From NCBI RefSeq assembly GCF_002909255.1, contig NZ_PIOB01000006.1, positions 62,001 through 126,000 of the forward strand: DNA of 64,000 nucleotides. Reading direction: 5' to 3'. Positions 34,038-42,800 of the stretch are shown piece by piece. Source of the stretch: Arenibacter hampyeongensis. Its GTDB lineage: Bacteria; Bacteroidota; Bacteroidia; Flavobacteriales; Flavobacteriaceae. Under the pieces are notes generated by a model that saw nothing but the letters and a program-made list of their open reading frames with translations, did no database searches and was not told the DNA's origin. The position numbers and the translations under genes are program-made. Numbering within the stretch: position 1 is the stretch's first letter; every line of letters begins with the position of its first letter.

Positions 34038-34880
34038 TTACATGCTTATGGCGTTTTTAGGCTGTTTCTTTTTTTTTTCGCCGTCAATGGTTTTGTGCTC
34101 CTTGGCCTCTTTATCCAAAAAATTAGTTTTGTCCAAATTTTTGTAAAGAAAACGTTGGTTTTTAGCATTCCATCGAACCATATAGGTCAAAGGTCCTTTT
34201 TGTGTCTTTCGAATGGTGATCTTCACTTCTTCACCTTTGTTCAAATTGTCTGCCTGTTGTTTGGTCAATATTTGGCCCAGAACATACATATTTGCAGACA
34301 CAGCCGATTTTGTACGGATATCGTTCAGTTTTGGCTCGTAATAGGCCAGTTTTTGGAAGGTATCGCCGCTCAAGGATGTTCCTGTGAACTGAACGGTCTT
34401 GCCTTCTTGTACCATGGCATGGTATTCATCCTTGGTAAATTGATATTGAAAGGCATTGGCATCTTCAAGTTTAATCTGTTCCTTACGTTTGATCTGTACA
34501 TCCAATCTGGACCCGTAAGTGGAGTTATATAGCATTTGGACCATCTTGACCGTTTCCTTTAATTTGCCATCATTGATGTATGTTGTCTCGATCAACTGCT
34601 CCCTACCTTCTAGAATCGACTCTTGAATGTTGGGTTCCAACTTCTCAAAACTTATGTAAGCGCCTTCCAAACGTCTTTTTACATCGGCCTCGGCAAATTG
34701 TTGGTCCTTGTTTTTTTGGACTTCCACATTTCTGCTGTCCTTCAACATTTCAAAGGATGGATTATTACCTGCTTTTATTTTGAAGGTTTTATCGTCCATA
34801 GATATCGCTTCAGCCTTTTGCCAAACTTGATTGACATTAACGAATACTTTTTGAATCGTGTTTTCTACTTGATTTTCCAT
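34038..34880 (-). CDS. DUF3945-like conjugative-element protein
   Basis: 280 aa, soluble and basic at the C-terminus (EKKKKQPKNAISM). Residues about 180-260 (NMYVLGQILTKQQADNLNKG, then ITIRKTQKGPLTYMVRWNAK) match the DUF3945-type module found in Bacteroidota transfer regions, where a structural protein lists its LNxGxxV motif. Function is unknown; linked topoisomerase/Toprim genes suggest a role in processing transferred DNA. It shares its operon with the two Toprim-like proteins. Confidence 0.6.
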   Translation of the reverse strand: MENQVENTIQKVFVNVNQVWQKAEAISMDDKTFKIKAGNNPSFEMLKDSRNVEVQKNKDQQFAEADVKRRLEGAYISFEKLEPNIQESILEGREQLIETTYINDGKLKETVKMVQMLYNSTYGSRLDVQIKRKEQIKLEDANAFQYQFTKDEYHAMVQEGKTVQFTGTSLSGDTFQKLAYYEPKLNDIRTKSAVSANMYVLGQILTKQQADNLNKGEEVKITIRKTQKGPLTYMVRWNAKNQRFLYKNLDKTNFLDKEAKEHKTIDGEKKKKQPKNAISM

Positions 34881-34882
34881 TT

Positions 34883-34972
34883 TTGAGTGATTTTTAATTG
34901 TTACGGAATTTGAATTTGTTACTTTTGAATAACTTTCGAATCAGGAGTGATTTGTGAGTTACGGAATTTGAA
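34883..34972 (+). repeat. Duplicated leader segment upstream of the DUF3945-like gene
   Basis: GTTACGGAATTTGAA occurs at 34900-34914 and 34958-34972, each preceded by GAGTGATTT-like sequence, so about 30 bp are duplicated in tandem with a 58-bp period. A hairpin AGGGCG-GGAG-CGCCCT follows at 34979-34994. These may be regulatory sites or the result of slippage. Confidence 0.4.
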
Positions 34973-35003
34973 GGAAAGAGGGCGGGAGCGCCCTTTTTCC
35001 ATT

Positions 35004-36227
35004 TTATAGGGCAATCCTATATTCTTTCAATTGTACCTCCTTCCTTTCATTAACTTGATTTTGAGAATTTTCCCATTCAGTATACCAATTGTCAGACTTT
35101 GGCTTTAGAATATCTATCGTCTTGTTCAGATAGTTTTTGTAATACGACCACACCAATAATTTAATGGCGTTGGATTCAATGGGTAAACGGACTTTAATGT
35201 CTTCATTATCCTTGGAAACCAGAATACTGTATTTGTTCAGCCTGTTTTGGTCTATGATTTTGTTGAAATTCAAAAAGCTTTGGGCCAAGTCTTGGTTAAA
35301 GCGTCTGGTATGGTCGTAAAAGCGGGAGAAGGATTTTTCCTTTCCCATGGGGAAGCGTAAAAGTATATCCCTATCGGTCAAGGTCAAATTAAAATCGGAA
35401 TCCTTTGTATATGATATAAAATGGAGGTCCCGCAAATAGCCCTCTATTTTTTTATTTCCCGTGAAGCTTAAAAAGAGTTTGTCCACTTTCGTTAGCCTTT
35501 GTATCTGGAAAAGTATATCGGTCGTCTGGGAATTTATCGCTCCCAATGCCATGTATACTACATTTTTTAATTGGAATTTTTTATGGAATGCCAAAGCTTC
35601 CTTAGGATCTTTAAAAAGAAAAAGGCCCTCTATTCTCTTTGGAATATTGGAGTACCAAAGGGAGTGTTTTATAGCTGACTCTTTATAAGGCACTACTTCT
35701 TTGTCCGTATCTAGGAAATATCCGCAGACCTCGTTCTGCAGATTGAACAAAGGAAATAGCGGACCACCTTCATGATTTTGGAAAACACGCCCCGAAAAGG
35801 GAATAGAGCTTTCCACACCATGATATAGGTCTTTGGAAGTATCTTGGAGTGGTGACCTGTAAGATAGAAAGTGATTATAATCCTTTGGTACTATTTTTAG
35901 AGTGGATTCCGGGTTATTGGATATTAGAAGGGTTATGGTTTCCAATACTTTGTTATATAGGCTATCTACCTTATCCCATATCAGTTCCTTGCCGATTCCT
36001 TCAACTTTTGATACATGCTCAGTAATTAGGTCGGAGGCGGATAGTTTTTCCTGTGGCCGTTGCACCTTATAATAAAAATATCCTTTTTCGGTATTTATGA
36101 TCACATAGTGCTCACCACCGTTCTTAAGTATAAGGTGGGTATTTTCGGATTGCACAACTCGGTACCCCAAATGTTCAAAGAGATTTGGAAGGTGTATTAG
36201 GTGGTCTTCTATAAGCCAGTTGTTCAT
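35004..36227 (-). CDS. Toprim-like paralogue with degenerate active site
   Basis: 407 aa. Its layout parallels the 518-aa Toprim protein: an N-terminal YRVVQSENTHLILK / GYFYYKVQRPQ region, a middle LFKDPKEALAFHKKF helix, a KLFLSFTGNKKIEGYL strand, and a C-terminal segment with NWYTEW in place of DWNDDL. Glu of Toprim motif I is replaced (FKDP), and the Asp-x-Asp pair is missing (SFTGN), so it is predicted to lack catalysis. It is the first gene of the leftward operon and may be a regulatory or structural partner. Homology to the second protein is by pattern only. Confidence 0.6.
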   Translation of the reverse strand: MNNWLIEDHLIHLPNLFEHLGYRVVQSENTHLILKNGGEHYVIINTEKGYFYYKVQRPQEKLSASDLITEHVSKVEGIGKELIWDKVDSLYNKVLETITLLISNNPESTLKIVPKDYNHFLSYRSPLQDTSKDLYHGVESSIPFSGRVFQNHEGGPLFPLFNLQNEVCGYFLDTDKEVVPYKESAIKHSLWYSNIPKRIEGLFLFKDPKEALAFHKKFQLKNVVYMALGAINSQTTDILFQIQRLTKVDKLFLSFTGNKKIEGYLRDLHFISYTKDSDFNLTLTDRDILLRFPMGKEKSFSRFYDHTRRFNQDLAQSFLNFNKIIDQNRLNKYSILVSKDNEDIKVRLPIESNAIKLLVWSYYKNYLNKTIDILKPKSDNWYTEWENSQNQVNERKEVQLKEYRIAL

Positions 36228-36240
36228 CTTATTCTGAAAA

Positions 36241-36271
36241 TTTGTTTATTTGTATATAAATAGTAATTTTG
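36241..36271 (+). promoter_or_regulatory. Consensus Bacteroidota promoter for the M23 peptidase gene
   Basis: TTTG (36241-36244), exactly 19 nt, then TAATTTTG (36264-36271): both elements and the spacing match the -33/-7 consensus (TTTG-N19-TAnnTTTG). Transcription should start near 36278, which rules out the in-frame TTG at 36250 as start codon. Confidence 0.75.
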
Positions 36272-36288
36272 TTTATAAATACAAATAT

Positions 36289-37128
36289 ATGATTTTTTTT
36301 GAATCTACAATTTTTTGGAGGAAAAAAGTGGGTGTCACCAAACCAAAGTCAGCTAAAACCTTTGGAAAAAAAGAATTCGCCTATTTTCTTTTTTTAATCA
36401 TTATGTGCCTGTTCTTTATAATATGGCACTGTCCTTATAATTCAGCACAACGACTTCAGGACAACACAATCACAATGGAGCTTTATGAGGAACGCCTTAA
36501 AATGAATCTGGTATCAAGCTCTGCGGATGTGGACCTTATAGAAAGGGAGCGTGATCAATTGTTACTGACCATCGAAGAAAAAATAGTTGGTTTTCTATAC
36601 CAAATACCCGATTACTCTTATATAAGCTCATTGGAGACATACCTTCAGTTCCGACCGAAGTTATTAGAGCAGTTTCCTTCTGCTGTCCCTTTGGAGAAAG
36701 GCAATTATTCCATTTCAAGTAACTATGGCATTCGTGTCCATCCAATTTCAGATAAAGAGAAGAAACATTATGGAATCGATCTGGCCACCGCGCGTGGAAA
36801 ATATGTTTATTCATCGGCATCAGGTACTATCCTGAATATCCTATATTCCAAAAAAGGCTATGGTACACATATTATCATTAAACATCGCTTTGGTTTTCAA
36901 ACATTGTATGGACACCTGAACAAGGTGCTTGTGCGAAAGGGGCAAACAGTAAAACAGCACGAAATGATTGGCACGGTGGGTAGCACAGGAAGTTCCACAG
37001 GATACCATCTACACTATGAGATACTGAAGAATAGGAACAAAATAGATCCAATACTTTCATTCAATCTAAAGAAGAATATTTATAGCCATTTAATTGAATC
37101 AAACACCATCAAAGATGGAGTGGAGTAA
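36289..37128 (+). CDS. M23-family peptidase (LytM domain), cell-wall hydrolase
   Basis: 279 aa from the ATG at 36289. A GTG at 36328 behind TTGGAGGAAAAAA is a strong alternative start (266 aa). A membrane anchor (FAYFLFLIIMCLFFIIW), a coiled region, then the peptidase domain: YGIRVHPI, HYGIDLA (His and Asp zinc ligands) and TGYHLHYEI (His-x-His). All catalytic residues are present, so peptidoglycan cleavage is expected, probably opening the wall locally for the T4SS. It is divergent from the Toprim operon with its own consensus promoter, so likely regulated separately. Confidence 0.85.
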   Translation: MIFFESTIFWRKKVGVTKPKSAKTFGKKEFAYFLFLIIMCLFFIIWHCPYNSAQRLQDNTITMELYEERLKMNLVSSSADVDLIERERDQLLLTIEEKIVGFLYQIPDYSYISSLETYLQFRPKLLEQFPSAVPLEKGNYSISSNYGIRVHPISDKEKKHYGIDLATARGKYVYSSASGTILNILYSKKGYGTHIIIKHRFGFQTLYGHLNKVLVRKGQTVKQHEMIGTVGSTGSSTGYHLHYEILKNRNKIDPILSFNLKKNIYSHLIESNTIKDGVE

Positions 37129-37592
37129 AAGAAAGTGGTGGATTCAATATTCTAAATTTAAGTATAGTTATACCCCTAAAAAAAAGTATTAAGGGGTCTA
37201 CTCCTAAAATCTTATTTTATTAAATATAAAATAACAGATGTTAGAATCAGATATTACCTAGTGCCCAACTGGTTTTTTTTGTAGATAGGGGAAAAACGAC
37301 TGGATAGCTTCTAAGCAATTTTCAAAGGAGTGGCAAAGGGATTGGTGTATGCCAAAAGTGATTTTATATATCATGGTTATACCACTGTTTATAATTTAAA
37401 TAGGATATCTATGTTGACTGTTGCCAGTATCAGGAGCTCGATCTAAAAATATAAAATAACTAATTTTGATTATGGCTTAACCTAATTATTAGATTTTATC
37501 TCTATAATAAGTATTTTCATAAATATCTATAACATGAACACGAGAGCTTCTTAAAGCTATCGTGTTGGGAATCTAAATTCCTTGAATAATCT
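37129..37592. other. Gene-free stretch at the possible ICE boundary
   Basis: 464 bp with stop codons in all frames and no hairpin, repeat or RNA gene that I can identify. Gene content changes from conjugation to signalling here, so an element end could lie inside, but no att repeat is visible. Confidence 0.35.
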
Positions 37593-38285
37593 TTAAACAT
37601 TATAAAGTGCATCAGCCAATTCGGTTTTTTTGTTTCGGCTCAATGGTACTTGTGTTCCAGCTACTTGAACAATTTTACTGTTAAATTTTTCAATTTTTTC
37701 CAAATTCACGATATAGGATTTGTGTATCCTTAGGAATTTATCCCCTGGCAACTGTTTTTCAAAAGATTTCATAGTAGAAAGTATAACGATATTACCTTCA
37801 TTGGTCACCAATTTAACATAATCACCAAGAGCTTCGATCCATTTAATATCGTTTAGTACTACCTTGCGTTTTTTTAGGTTACTTTTCACGAAGATATATT
37901 CTTCTTCCTCATTTGACTTATGAATCTGCTCGTATTTGGCCACAGCTCTTTTTACAGAGGCATCAAAACGGGATAAAGATATAGGTTTGTATAGGTAATC
38001 CGTTATGTCATAATCAAAAGCCTTAAGGGCATAATCAGGATTGCCTGTAATCAAAATTACCTGTGGAGGGTTGTCCAAGGATTCCAAAAGATCGAAACCA
38101 CTGATGATCGGCATTTCTACATCTAGGAAAATAAGGTCGATGTCATTATTTTTGATACCGCTTTTTGCTTCAATGGCATTGCTGAACTCGGCTACCATAG
38201 CCAGGTTTGGATGATTGTTCACTAATCTTGCTACGGCGATTCGCTGCATAGAGGAATCGTCTACAATTATACATCTTAATTTCAT
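37593..38285 (-). CDS. LytTR-family response regulator
   Basis: 230 aa. Receiver domain 1-118 with acidic pair D9/D10, phospho-acceptor D55 in FLDVEMP, Thr80 in LITGN, and K100 in YLYKP. The LytTR DNA-binding domain covers about 130-228 (IKWIEALGDYVKLVT, GDKFLRIHKSYIVN). This is the standard flavobacterial LytR/AlgR-like regulator. No histidine kinase is adjacent; the nearest is 39916-41697. Targets are unknown. The 700-bp upstream region gives it independent transcription. Confidence 0.9.
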   Translation of the reverse strand: MKLRCIIVDDSSMQRIAVARLVNNHPNLAMVAEFSNAIEAKSGIKNNDIDLIFLDVEMPIISGFDLLESLDNPPQVILITGNPDYALKAFDYDITDYLYKPISLSRFDASVKRAVAKYEQIHKSNEEEEYIFVKSNLKKRKVVLNDIKWIEALGDYVKLVTNEGNIVILSTMKSFEKQLPGDKFLRIHKSYIVNLEKIEKFNSKIVQVAGTQVPLSRNKKTELADALYNV

Positions 38286-39001
38286 GATAGGTATATTCGG
38301 GGTTTAAATCACGGCCAATTTACTTAAATAGCCATTTCAGCCTGTCAAAATGATGTGAACGGCACCTAAAATGTTGCGTAGATACAGGTAGTGATTGTTT
38401 AGGAGTTTGGTCGAGTCCATTTATGATTAATTAATGCCCTTCCTTACCTAAATTTGTGACTGTTCTTCAATTGCAATCCTAAACCTCTTATTGTAGAGGT
38501 GACTTGTTAAGAACATATTGATTTCTTTGAATATGCTTTTTCCCTGTTAACTATTTTTATTATTAGATTTTAAAAATCTTGAACATTTTTGCTATTCTAT
38601 GTGAAAAATAGTAGAATGGAACTGCAATTTTCAAATACCGTAGATGTCAGAAATAACCTATTTTCACATTCCAACTTTGAATTTGTAACCATCTTAATGG
38701 TAATAGTGGACGAGCGGGGAAGGAAATTGAATAGACTGGTAATTGCCAGATAATTACGTTCGTTTTGTAACTATGATAAATCAAGTAGCAATTACACCGA
38801 ACTAGGTATTTAAAGGTTGTTAAAAATGGATGACTAAAACACCGGATAAAGAATAAAAAGAACAAAGTTCTGTTAGACGCACCTCATTTATGAAGCTTTC
38901 TTGTTACAGCGAGAATATGGACCTTTTGAACGTTTACCAGTTAGATTATATAATTAATTGATAATTCTTTCTCATATTTACAACTATTAAATTTCTCAAA
39001 A
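38286..39001. other. Gene-poor interval
   Basis: 716 bp without a convincing coding frame; a short leftward frame at 38647-38865 has no recognisable features. AT-rich, no strong hairpin. It separates the divergently transcribed LytTR and receiver genes and should hold both promoters, though no clear consensus is readable. Confidence 0.35.
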
Positions 39002-39394
39002 ATGGAATTGAAAGTTTGCATTATAGATGACGACTTAGTGTCGCAATTCGCGTCAAGATATTGCATAGAACAATCAATTTCTAATTGCAGGACTATAGTT
39101 TGTGATACTGCGGAAGAAGTTTTGAACATGTTTGCCCATCCTGTAATTAATAAAGAGGATGTGCCGGATTTAATATTTCTAGATTTGGTCATGAACGGCA
39201 TGGACGGTTGGGAATTTCTTGATACAATAAAGATTGGCAGCAATGTTTTACAAAAAACGGACATCTATATTCTATCCGCCTTTTCAAATTCGAAAGACCG
39301 GACAAGGGCTAAGGAGCACCCCATGATAAAAGGGCATTTTGACAAACCACTTTCCAAAAGCATTATGGAAAAGATTCTTCATTCAAAAAAGTAA
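39002..39394 (+). CDS. Stand-alone receiver-domain response regulator
   Basis: 130 aa, receiver domain only. Acidic pocket D9-D11 (IIDDD), phospho-acceptor D61 in FLDLVMNG, Ser/Thr in ILSAFSN, and Lys in HFDKPLS: all five key positions are present. No output domain, so it acts by protein contact or phosphotransfer. The nearby rightward-facing end of the histidine kinase gene (39916) suggests a possible partner, which is inference. Confidence 0.88.
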   Translation: MELKVCIIDDDLVSQFASRYCIEQSISNCRTIVCDTAEEVLNMFAHPVINKEDVPDLIFLDLVMNGMDGWEFLDTIKIGSNVLQKTDIYILSAFSNSKDRTRAKEHPMIKGHFDKPLSKSIMEKILHSKK

Positions 39395-39675
39395 TAAACG
39401 AATCGTTTTTCAAAACTGTACATTTGAGAATTGCAAGATCGTTATGCTCTTGCATAGCAGTGTTCTTTCAATTCATTTCATCCAAAGTTTATTGTAATTT
39501 CATAGGCTTCCCTGAAAATGCATAAAATGCAGATATGAATTCGTTGAAGTGCCATAATTCTTGATGAATATTTATTTTTCTTCATTAAACCGTATTTATT
39601 GACATCTTGTAGAAAAAGAAAGTTCAAGGTAAATTACTGCGATACCTTTGCATCCAAACCCCTAAACAATTTGGT

Positions 39676-39843
39676 ATGGAAACAATTTTACTTTTTAAAG
39701 AAATATATCTCAATGGATTTAAGCAGCTGGGAAGTTGGCTGGTAAAAAGCTATTTCAAAGCTTTTTCATGGTTCAGTTTTGCTATGTTTATAGTAGTCCT
39801 ATATGCATTTGGGTACAGATTAATTACTGGATTCTCTTTTTGA
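39676..39843 (+). CDS. 55-aa membrane protein, DUF6747-like
   Basis: Short gene (55 codons plus TGA). The sequence has a METILLFKEIYLNGF amphipathic start, a WLVKSYFKAFSWFSF middle, and one hydrophobic helix FAMFIVVLYAFGYRLITGF at the C-terminus. The pattern fits the small flavobacterial DUF6747 proteins as I remember them; identity is from recall, not search. A strong terminator follows 33 bp after the stop. Function unknown. Confidence 0.65.
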   Translation: METILLFKEIYLNGFKQLGSWLVKSYFKAFSWFSFAMFIVVLYAFGYRLITGFSF

Positions 39844-39876
39844 AGGATTTAATAGAATTAAGAATTAGAAGATTTG

Positions 39877-39908
39877 ATCCTTCCGTCGCTTTTCGGAAGG
39901 ATTTTTTT
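39877..39908 (+). terminator. Rho-independent terminator
   Basis: ATCCTTCCG (39877-39885) pairs perfectly with CGGAAGGAT (39894-39902), followed by seven T residues. It ends the small membrane-protein transcript and lies just before the convergent histidine kinase stop. Confidence 0.85.
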
Positions 39909-39915
39909 ATAAAAA

Positions 39916-41697
39916 CTAAAAATATATTTTAAAGGTAGTACCTATATTCTCTTTACTTTCAATAGTTATAGTTGCATCTAGAGCTTCTAATTGGGATTTA
40001 ACTAAAAAAAGACCAATACCTTTACCTGAAATATTTCTATGAAATCTTTTATACAGCTTAAATACATTCTCACCATGTCTATTTAGATTGATTCCTATAC
40101 CATTGTCCTTTATCACGAGCACTTTTTTATCATTTTCAATAAAAGTTTCAAAATGGATATAGGATGATACCCCATCCCGCCGATATTCTATGGCGTTGGA
40201 TATAAGGTTATTTATTATGCTCTTTAAGTAAAATCTTGAGAAGTGTACATCCTGCCAAGCTGATAAAATGAGCGATATTTTAAAATCATTTGAATCCAAT
40301 AGCGTTTTGGAGAAATCCTTTTTGACCTCATTTATCAAAGTTAAAATATCAACTTCCTCGACCTTAACCTTTCTATCATCTATAATGGATACATACTCAC
40401 CCATATCTTTGGTGAGTTCCGTAATACTTTCGGCAATTTGACTTAGTTTTGGAAGAAGTTCATTTATTTTTTTTTGGGGGTCCTGTTCTTTGTTGATCAT
40501 TGATACAATCAATGACATACTTGTTACGGGAGCTTTAAGGTTATGCGAAACCAAATAATTAAATTCACTTAATTGCTTGTTTCTGATCGTTAATCGACTA
40601 TTTATATTGGAAATTTGCTCGTTGTGTTTGTCCAATAGATTTCTTTTTTTGTAGAGCAGCGCATTCTTTGTTTCCAATTCATTGACATACTTTTCTCTTT
40701 GTCGTCTGCTATTTACAAAAAAGTAAGCTATGGTCAATAGCATAGTAATAGTTATAAAATTGAAAATACCGATACCAAAATAAAGGAACTTTAAATTGGC
40801 GAGTAAAAATTTTGGAGGTAATTCTTGAACAACTTTCCAATTGTAAGGAGCAACTATTTCTAATTGTGTATCAGAACCAAAATCCAACACCTCATTCAGA
40901 CTTAACGTTTGAACAGACCATATATGATCATTGCTCAAAAAGGTGGTATCCTTTTTAAATAACTGGCCGGAAAGACCATATTTTTGGTTCAGAGGAACTA
41001 CTGAATCCGATATTTCAAATGGAATTTGGTTTATATAGGTATTGGAGGTAATTATATTCAAGTTATCATCCAGTAGATAGAAATTATTATCAACTATGTT
41101 GGTTCTTAGTTGGTTAAGAATTCGATCCATTTTATAATTGATGACCACAACACCTATCTTTTTTTTATTGCCATCAAAAATGGGTTGCACTGCCCGAATA
41201 ACAGGTTTGTATGGTTTTTCAATTTTACCATTTTCCCTGTTCAAATTAATTTGAGATAGGTAAAGTTGCCCGTACTTAAGGCCAATCCCCTCTTTAAAAT
41301 AAGTGCGGCTACTTTTGTTCTGCAATTCACCAAATTCTAAAGAATCGATTCCTTTCCGCTGCACACGAAAAAATTCTTTACCATTTAAGTCAAGAAATCG
41401 AAACTGATCGTAATGGGTAATTCCCTTAATAATTTCAAGGTATGGTTCCATGAAGGCCCTATGGGTATTCAACGGGTCAAAGTCTTTTGGAAACTTCAGT
41501 TTTGACCAATAGTTGGCATTTTGTATGGGTGCCTGAAAAAGATCTATAAAAGATTTTCTCTTCATAATTGTTTCACGCTCTTGTAACAACGAGAAATTTT
41601 TTATTTGTACGTTTTTTTGATAGATGAATAGGACCAAGGAAAATATTAAAAGAGGAAAATAAAGTATTGCGAAAATTTTAAATACCTTTTTCCACAT
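39916..41697 (-). CDS. Membrane sensor histidine kinase
   Basis: 593 aa. TM1 at about 6-28 (VFKIFAILYFPLLIFSLVLFIY), a periplasmic sensor region of about 250 residues (Cache-like, with YDQFRFLDLNGKEFFRVQR), TM2 near 295-325, a short coiled linker, HisKA with H385 in YLVSHNLKAPV, and HATPase motifs N-box NNLISNAIEYR, G1 DNGIGINL and G2 GKGIGLFLV. All catalytic elements are intact. The periplasmic domain suggests sensing of a small ligand. The solo receiver at 39002 may be its partner. Confidence 0.9.
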   Translation of the reverse strand: MWKKVFKIFAILYFPLLIFSLVLFIYQKNVQIKNFSLLQERETIMKRKSFIDLFQAPIQNANYWSKLKFPKDFDPLNTHRAFMEPYLEIIKGITHYDQFRFLDLNGKEFFRVQRKGIDSLEFGELQNKSSRTYFKEGIGLKYGQLYLSQINLNRENGKIEKPYKPVIRAVQPIFDGNKKKIGVVVINYKMDRILNQLRTNIVDNNFYLLDDNLNIITSNTYINQIPFEISDSVVPLNQKYGLSGQLFKKDTTFLSNDHIWSVQTLSLNEVLDFGSDTQLEIVAPYNWKVVQELPPKFLLANLKFLYFGIGIFNFITITMLLTIAYFFVNSRRQREKYVNELETKNALLYKKRNLLDKHNEQISNINSRLTIRNKQLSEFNYLVSHNLKAPVTSMSLIVSMINKEQDPQKKINELLPKLSQIAESITELTKDMGEYVSIIDDRKVKVEEVDILTLINEVKKDFSKTLLDSNDFKISLILSAWQDVHFSRFYLKSIINNLISNAIEYRRDGVSSYIHFETFIENDKKVLVIKDNGIGINLNRHGENVFKLYKRFHRNISGKGIGLFLVKSQLEALDATITIESKENIGTTFKIYF

Positions 41698-42522
41698 AAA
41701 ATCAACCTATTAATTTTTTTCGCTTATTGTACAAATAACACATTGGATTGTAGGATTGTAAGTACACTAATATAAGAAATATTCAGATTGTCGGATAGTC
41801 TTTCACTAATAAACTTAATCCAAATAATTTATGGACCGGACCAAAAGTTTTGAATCCAATAAGACTGTATAGTTTTAAATCTTGCCCTTAAAGATAAATT
41901 TTGAGGTTAATCTTTTGTAAGATAAAATTCATTGCATTTAGAATTTAACTCATTGCTGATTATTGTGCTTGATATTGGCTGTCAACAGTCAACTTTTTTT
42001 ACACATATTCAGTTTTTCACTCGGCAAAAGTTATCAAATAGGTTTGTTGTTTAGAGTGGAGCTGCGCTTGAAATTAAAAAACAAATCCACTAAGTAATCA
42101 CTTTCTTCCAGACATAAGATTCTAGTAACTAGCAGAAACTTATTTTAAAGCATTTAGAGGCCAGCAAAATGGTTTTGTCTGCCTATCCACAATATTCCGA
42201 TTTATCAGGAAATAAAATCAAGGTATAGCGGTTTAGAACGTGTAGAATATTTTCTATATGTCCAGCTTTGAATCCGGTAGCATCAGCTAAAAAATCGAAA
42301 TTAATTTAAATACAAAGGACTCGATTTTAAGAATCTAGTTTCCTATTCATATTATAATTCGGCGCAAACGGTTCTTTTTGATCGACTCATCCAAATAGGT
42401 TTTGGGCATAATCCTACAAATAAAACTAGGTGTAATACCAATCTATTAGAAAAATGAGAGTCAAACAATTGGTGATAGGTCTTTTTGAAGTGAAAGCAAT
42501 ATTTTGAAAGTAAACTTTAAAA

Positions 42523-42544
42523 TGTTGTACCTATGTTGTACCTA
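42523..42544 (+). repeat. Tandem 11-bp repeat TGTTGTACCTA
   Basis: Two exact, directly adjacent copies: 42523-42533 and 42534-42544, 45 bp from the 3' end of tRNA-Met. Short tandem sites beside a tRNA 3' end are often integrase arm-binding sites, so this may be part of an attachment region. Confidence 0.5.
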
Positions 42545-42550
42545 ACAAAA

Positions 42551-42576
42551 AATCCAGGAGCTTAAACTCCTGGATT
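42551..42576 (-). terminator. Terminator-like hairpin downstream of tRNA-Met
   Basis: AATCCAGGAG (42551-42560) pairs perfectly with CTCCTGGATT (42567-42576) around a 6-nt loop; leftward transcription meets TTTTTTG after the stem. It should end the tRNA transcript. Confidence 0.75.
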
Positions 42577-42588
42577 ACTTGATTTTAC

Positions 42589-42665
42589 TGGTAGCGAGAG
42601 GGGGGCACGATCCCCCGACCTCCGGGTTATGAATCCGACGCTCTAACCAACTGAGCTACCTCGCC
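42589..42665 (-). tRNA. tRNA-Met (anticodon CAT), CCA encoded
   Basis: 77 nt on the minus strand. Acceptor 5' GGCGAGG pairs with 3' TCTCGCT (two wobble ends); D-arm with AGCTCAGTTGGTTAGAGC; anticodon loop with CAT between GGATT and AACCC; then a T-arm with 5-bp G/C stem and encoded ACCA end. The D-loop (GTTGGTTAGAG) and lack of the three G-C pairs favour elongator Met (or an Ile2 tRNA with modified C) over initiator. The T-loop reads ATCGTGC, not TTCGAnn. Its 3' end points toward the ICE. Confidence 0.93.
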
Positions 42666-42800
42666 GTGCCGTTTTAAACGGGTGCAAATATAAAGTTAAT
42701 TTTCGGTCCTTTCCAAATTAGATCACTAAAAATATTATCACGGTTTTATTTTTTTATCATTTATAAATATATATATTGTCCACCATAAACACTATTAAGA

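Larger units (their letters stand above)
41698..42588. other. Gene-free stretch before tRNA-Met, with tandem repeat and terminator
   Basis: 891 bp with no coding frame of substance. Near the right end are the tandem repeat 42523-42544 and the terminator hairpin 42551-42576. The rest looks like decayed or regulatory sequence and may be a scar of a former or present element end at the tRNA 3' side. Confidence 0.4.

Noticed and set aside
38647-38865. Minus-strand frame of 72 codons
   Set aside because: No conserved features; sits in an AT-rich gap with no supporting signals.
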